NCBI GenBank assembly: GCA_003166855.1
Contig: PMUM01000470.1
Span: forward strand, 1 to 34,159
Direction of reading: 5' to 3'
Source of the DNA: Acidobacteriaceae bacterium
Lineage (GTDB): Bacteria; Acidobacteriota; Terriglobia; Terriglobales; Acidobacteriaceae
Length of the DNA: 34,159 nt
A program made the translations under genes and the position numbers. How positions within the stretch are numbered: the first letter of the stretch is position 1; the number at the start of each line of letters is the position of its first letter. Below are positions 32,592-34,159 of this stretch, in pieces. The notes beneath the pieces are model-generated. The model ran no database searches. It was given only the letters and a program-made list of their open reading frames with translations, and had not been told where the DNA came from.

Positions 32592-33701
32592 TTACGTCAG
32601 TTTGTGCAGCTTCTTCTCGTCGAGATACTTCACAACCTTGCCTACGTCCTGCGCGTGCTGGCGCGTCGTGATCAGCAGGGCGTCTGATGTCTCGACAACA
32701 ACCAGATCGGTCACGCCCACGGCCGCCACAAACTTTCCCGGAGCGTGAATATAGTTACCGCGAGCATTCAACAGAAAAACGCCGGAAGCCGCCACCAGAT
32801 TGCCTTCCGGCGGATTGCTCTTGGCGGTGTGATGCTCATGCAGAGCGGTCCAGGAACCCAGATCGTTCCATCCAAAATCCGCCGGTAGGCAGAAAATGTT
32901 TCCGGCCTGTTCACCCTTCGCCGAGCGCGGTTCAAGCACCGCATAGTCCACGCTGATGTTTTCGCACTTGGGATACAGTTTGCGAAACGTAGCGGCAAAC
33001 TTACGCGTACCGAACGTCGCCGCGATTTCTTCCAGCAGGCGCGCAGTCTTCGGCAAATGTTCCTGCAGTGCGTCAGCCAGCGTGCGCGCGCTCCACAAAA
33101 ACATTCCACTGTTCCAGAAATAATTTCCTGCGGCGACAAATTCTGCCGCCTTCTTCGCGTCGGGCTTTTCTGTGAATCGGCGCACTCGCAACGCCTCGCC
33201 CTGAGACGCGCTGCCCACCTCAATGTACCCATACCCAGTTTCCGCGCGATTGGGACGGATCCCTAGCACCACAATGTTCGCGCCAGTTGCAGCGATTTCG
33301 ATTCCCCGCTCCAGCGTCTCGCGATACCGGTCCTCGTCGCCAATCACGTGGTCGGAAGGGAACAGGCCCAGCACCGCTTCGGGATTCTCCCGTAACAGCA
33401 GAAAGGCAGCCAGGCCAATCGCGGGAGCCGTATTCCGTCCCACCGGTTCGGCAAGTACCTGCGCCCTTGGCAGCTTCGGGAGTTGCTTCGTAATCGCGGT
33501 CCGGAGATCTTCGTTAGTAATAATCCAGAACTTCTTCGCGGGAGCCAGCGGCAACAGCCGTGCCACGGTTTGCTGAATCATCGTCTGCTTGCCGTCGAGC
33601 GCCAGCAACTGCTTCGCGTGCTTCTTGCGGCTCAGCGGCCAGAAGCGCGTGCCGCGCCCTCCAGCCAGAATTACGGGATAGAAAGTTGAGTTCTTAGCCA
33701 C
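32592..33701 (-). CDS. manC: mannose-1-phosphate guanylyltransferase
   Basis: ManC makes GDP-mannose from GTP and mannose-1-phosphate for polysaccharide and glycolipid synthesis. The 369-residue protein is the short monofunctional type, without the C-terminal isomerase domain of longer ManC enzymes, which fits the separate manA gene upstream. Visible blocks: ILAGGRGTRFWPLSRKKHAKQ (11-31), EPVGRNTAPAIG, FPSDHVI, RFTEKPD, YFWNSGMFLW and CLPADFGWNDLGSW. The start is GTG at 33699-33701, 13 nt after manA; the ribosome binding site is weak. The long inverted repeat follows directly after the stop. Confidence 0.95.
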   Translation of the reverse strand: MAKNSTFYPVILAGGRGTRFWPLSRKKHAKQLLALDGKQTMIQQTVARLLPLAPAKKFWIITNEDLRTAITKQLPKLPRAQVLAEPVGRNTAPAIGLAAFLLLRENPEAVLGLFPSDHVIGDEDRYRETLERGIEIAATGANIVVLGIRPNRAETGYGYIEVGSASQGEALRVRRFTEKPDAKKAAEFVAAGNYFWNSGMFLWSARTLADALQEHLPKTARLLEEIAATFGTRKFAATFRKLYPKCENISVDYAVLEPRSAKGEQAGNIFCLPADFGWNDLGSWTALHEHHTAKSNPPEGNLVAASGVFLLNARGNYIHAPGKFVAAVGVTDLVVVETSDALLITTRQHAQDVGKVVKYLDEKKLHKLT

Positions 33702-33714
33702 GGATTTTCACGAC

Positions 33715-34159
33715 CTACATTCTCGTTTCGGGTTCCGGTTGTGGTTTTCCAGGAACATAGGCCCGCAAAAACTCTAGCGCCCACTGCGGCCGCACGCCAA
33801 ACTTGCCAATGGAAGCGGGAACCACGACCGCATCGCCTTTCGCCAGAGTCACCGGATCCATCCCGGCGGCCTCGATCACTCCGCAGCCTTCCACCGCGAC
33901 CAGGATTTGCACCGAACTACGCCCCGAATCGTCACGCGTCGCCAGTTCCATTGGATCTTTCGCTTCAAACATGTCCACTACAAAATAAGGAGCACCGACC
34001 AGGGGCGCATGCCGGTTCTTGCTGCCGCGAATCTGCTGCGGTGCTGGGCGCACGACTTTCCCCGAGTTCACTTTCTCCTTCACCGCCGCCATCCCATCCT
34101 TCAGGTGCAGCTCCCGCGGGCGCCCGTAATCATACAGGCGATAGGTGGTATCGGACTGT
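33715..34159 (-). CDS. manA: mannose-6-phosphate isomerase class I, C-terminal part
   Basis: The open frame continues to the right edge, so the 5' end is missing; 148 codons are present. The block SDTTYRLYDYGRPRELHLKDGMAAV at the edge is characteristic of ManA-type isomerases. The rest forms the C-terminal cupin barrel (VQILVAVEGCGVIEA, LAKGDAVVVPASIG). ManA interconverts fructose-6-phosphate and mannose-6-phosphate with Zn2+, feeding the phosphomannomutase and manC genes that follow, so the three genes make GDP-mannose from central metabolism. An internal ATG at 34090-34092 should not be taken as the start, because similarity continues upstream of it. The stop is 13 nt before manC. Confidence 0.92.
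   Translation of the reverse strand, partial: QSDTTYRLYDYGRPRELHLKDGMAAVKEKVNSGKVVRPAPQQIRGSKNRHAPLVGAPYFVVDMFEAKDPMELATRDDSGRSSVQILVAVEGCGVIEAAGMDPVTLAKGDAVVVPASIGKFGVRPQWALEFLRAYVPGKPQPEPETRM

Overview
The window looks like chromosomal DNA of a moderately GC-rich (about 60% by eye) Gram-negative bacterium. My best guess is an acidobacterium (Acidobacteriota, Terriglobia/Koribacter-like). The guess rests on the mix of LPS (kdsB), chemotaxis and GDP-mannose genes, a secreted protein with choice-of-anchor-D repeats, and many short palindromic intergenic elements. There is no rRNA or other decisive marker, so this is inference. I see no phage, transposase, CRISPR array or plasmid gene.

Layout. 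(1) 1-5567, minus strand: a branched-chain amino acid operon, ilvC-ilvG-ilvM-ilvD-leuC, running off the left edge. It has a sigma70-type promoter whose start site is covered by a TetR-type palindrome. (2) 5717-7640, plus: a PPK2 polyphosphate kinase, a TetR regulator and a cupin that overlaps it. (3) 7660-9597, minus: a ferredoxin-NADP reductase-like flavoprotein and a CDF metal exporter. (4) 9671-16731, plus: a chemosensory operon cheA-cheW-satP-mcp-cheB with a sigma28-like promoter. CheA has an MshEN-like domain where P2 usually lies, and an acetate/succinate permease sits inside the operon. (5) 16758-19610, minus: one membrane protein carrying HD-GYP, GAF, GGDEF and PilZ domains, so it may degrade, make and bind c-di-GMP. 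(6) 19963-22486, minus: a second acetolactate synthase operon, ilvB-ilvN, behind a short reading frame very rich in Val/Leu/Ile codons and a terminator hairpin, which together form a classical attenuator. (7) 22508-24726, minus: a MurU-like nucleotidyltransferase and an AmgK-like sugar kinase fused to a RapZ C-terminal domain. (8) 25049-28546, plus: a large secreted beta-helix protein with three 105-residue repeats. (9) 28800-28876: tRNA-Met(CAT). (10) 29133-34159: kdsB, then on the minus strand manA-manC-pmm (GDP-mannose) followed by an M48 membrane protease.

How the parts may work together. Two acetolactate synthase systems sit 15 kb apart under apparently different control: a TetR-type operator for the IlvGM type, and ribosome-mediated attenuation for the IlvBN type. 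The chemosensory operon and the c-di-GMP protein are convergent neighbours. The MshEN-like segment in CheA gives a plausible but untested link between c-di-GMP level and kinase output. The MurU/AmgK-RapZ pair, kdsB and the mannose genes all feed cell-envelope sugar metabolism.

The points most worth a second look are the BCAA-rich leader peptide (22352-22444), the AmgK-RapZ fusion, the CheA MshEN insertion, the four-domain c-di-GMP protein, and two operon-internal inverted repeats with 32-nt arms built from degenerate 7- or 8-nt units (2133-2210 and 32503-32587).
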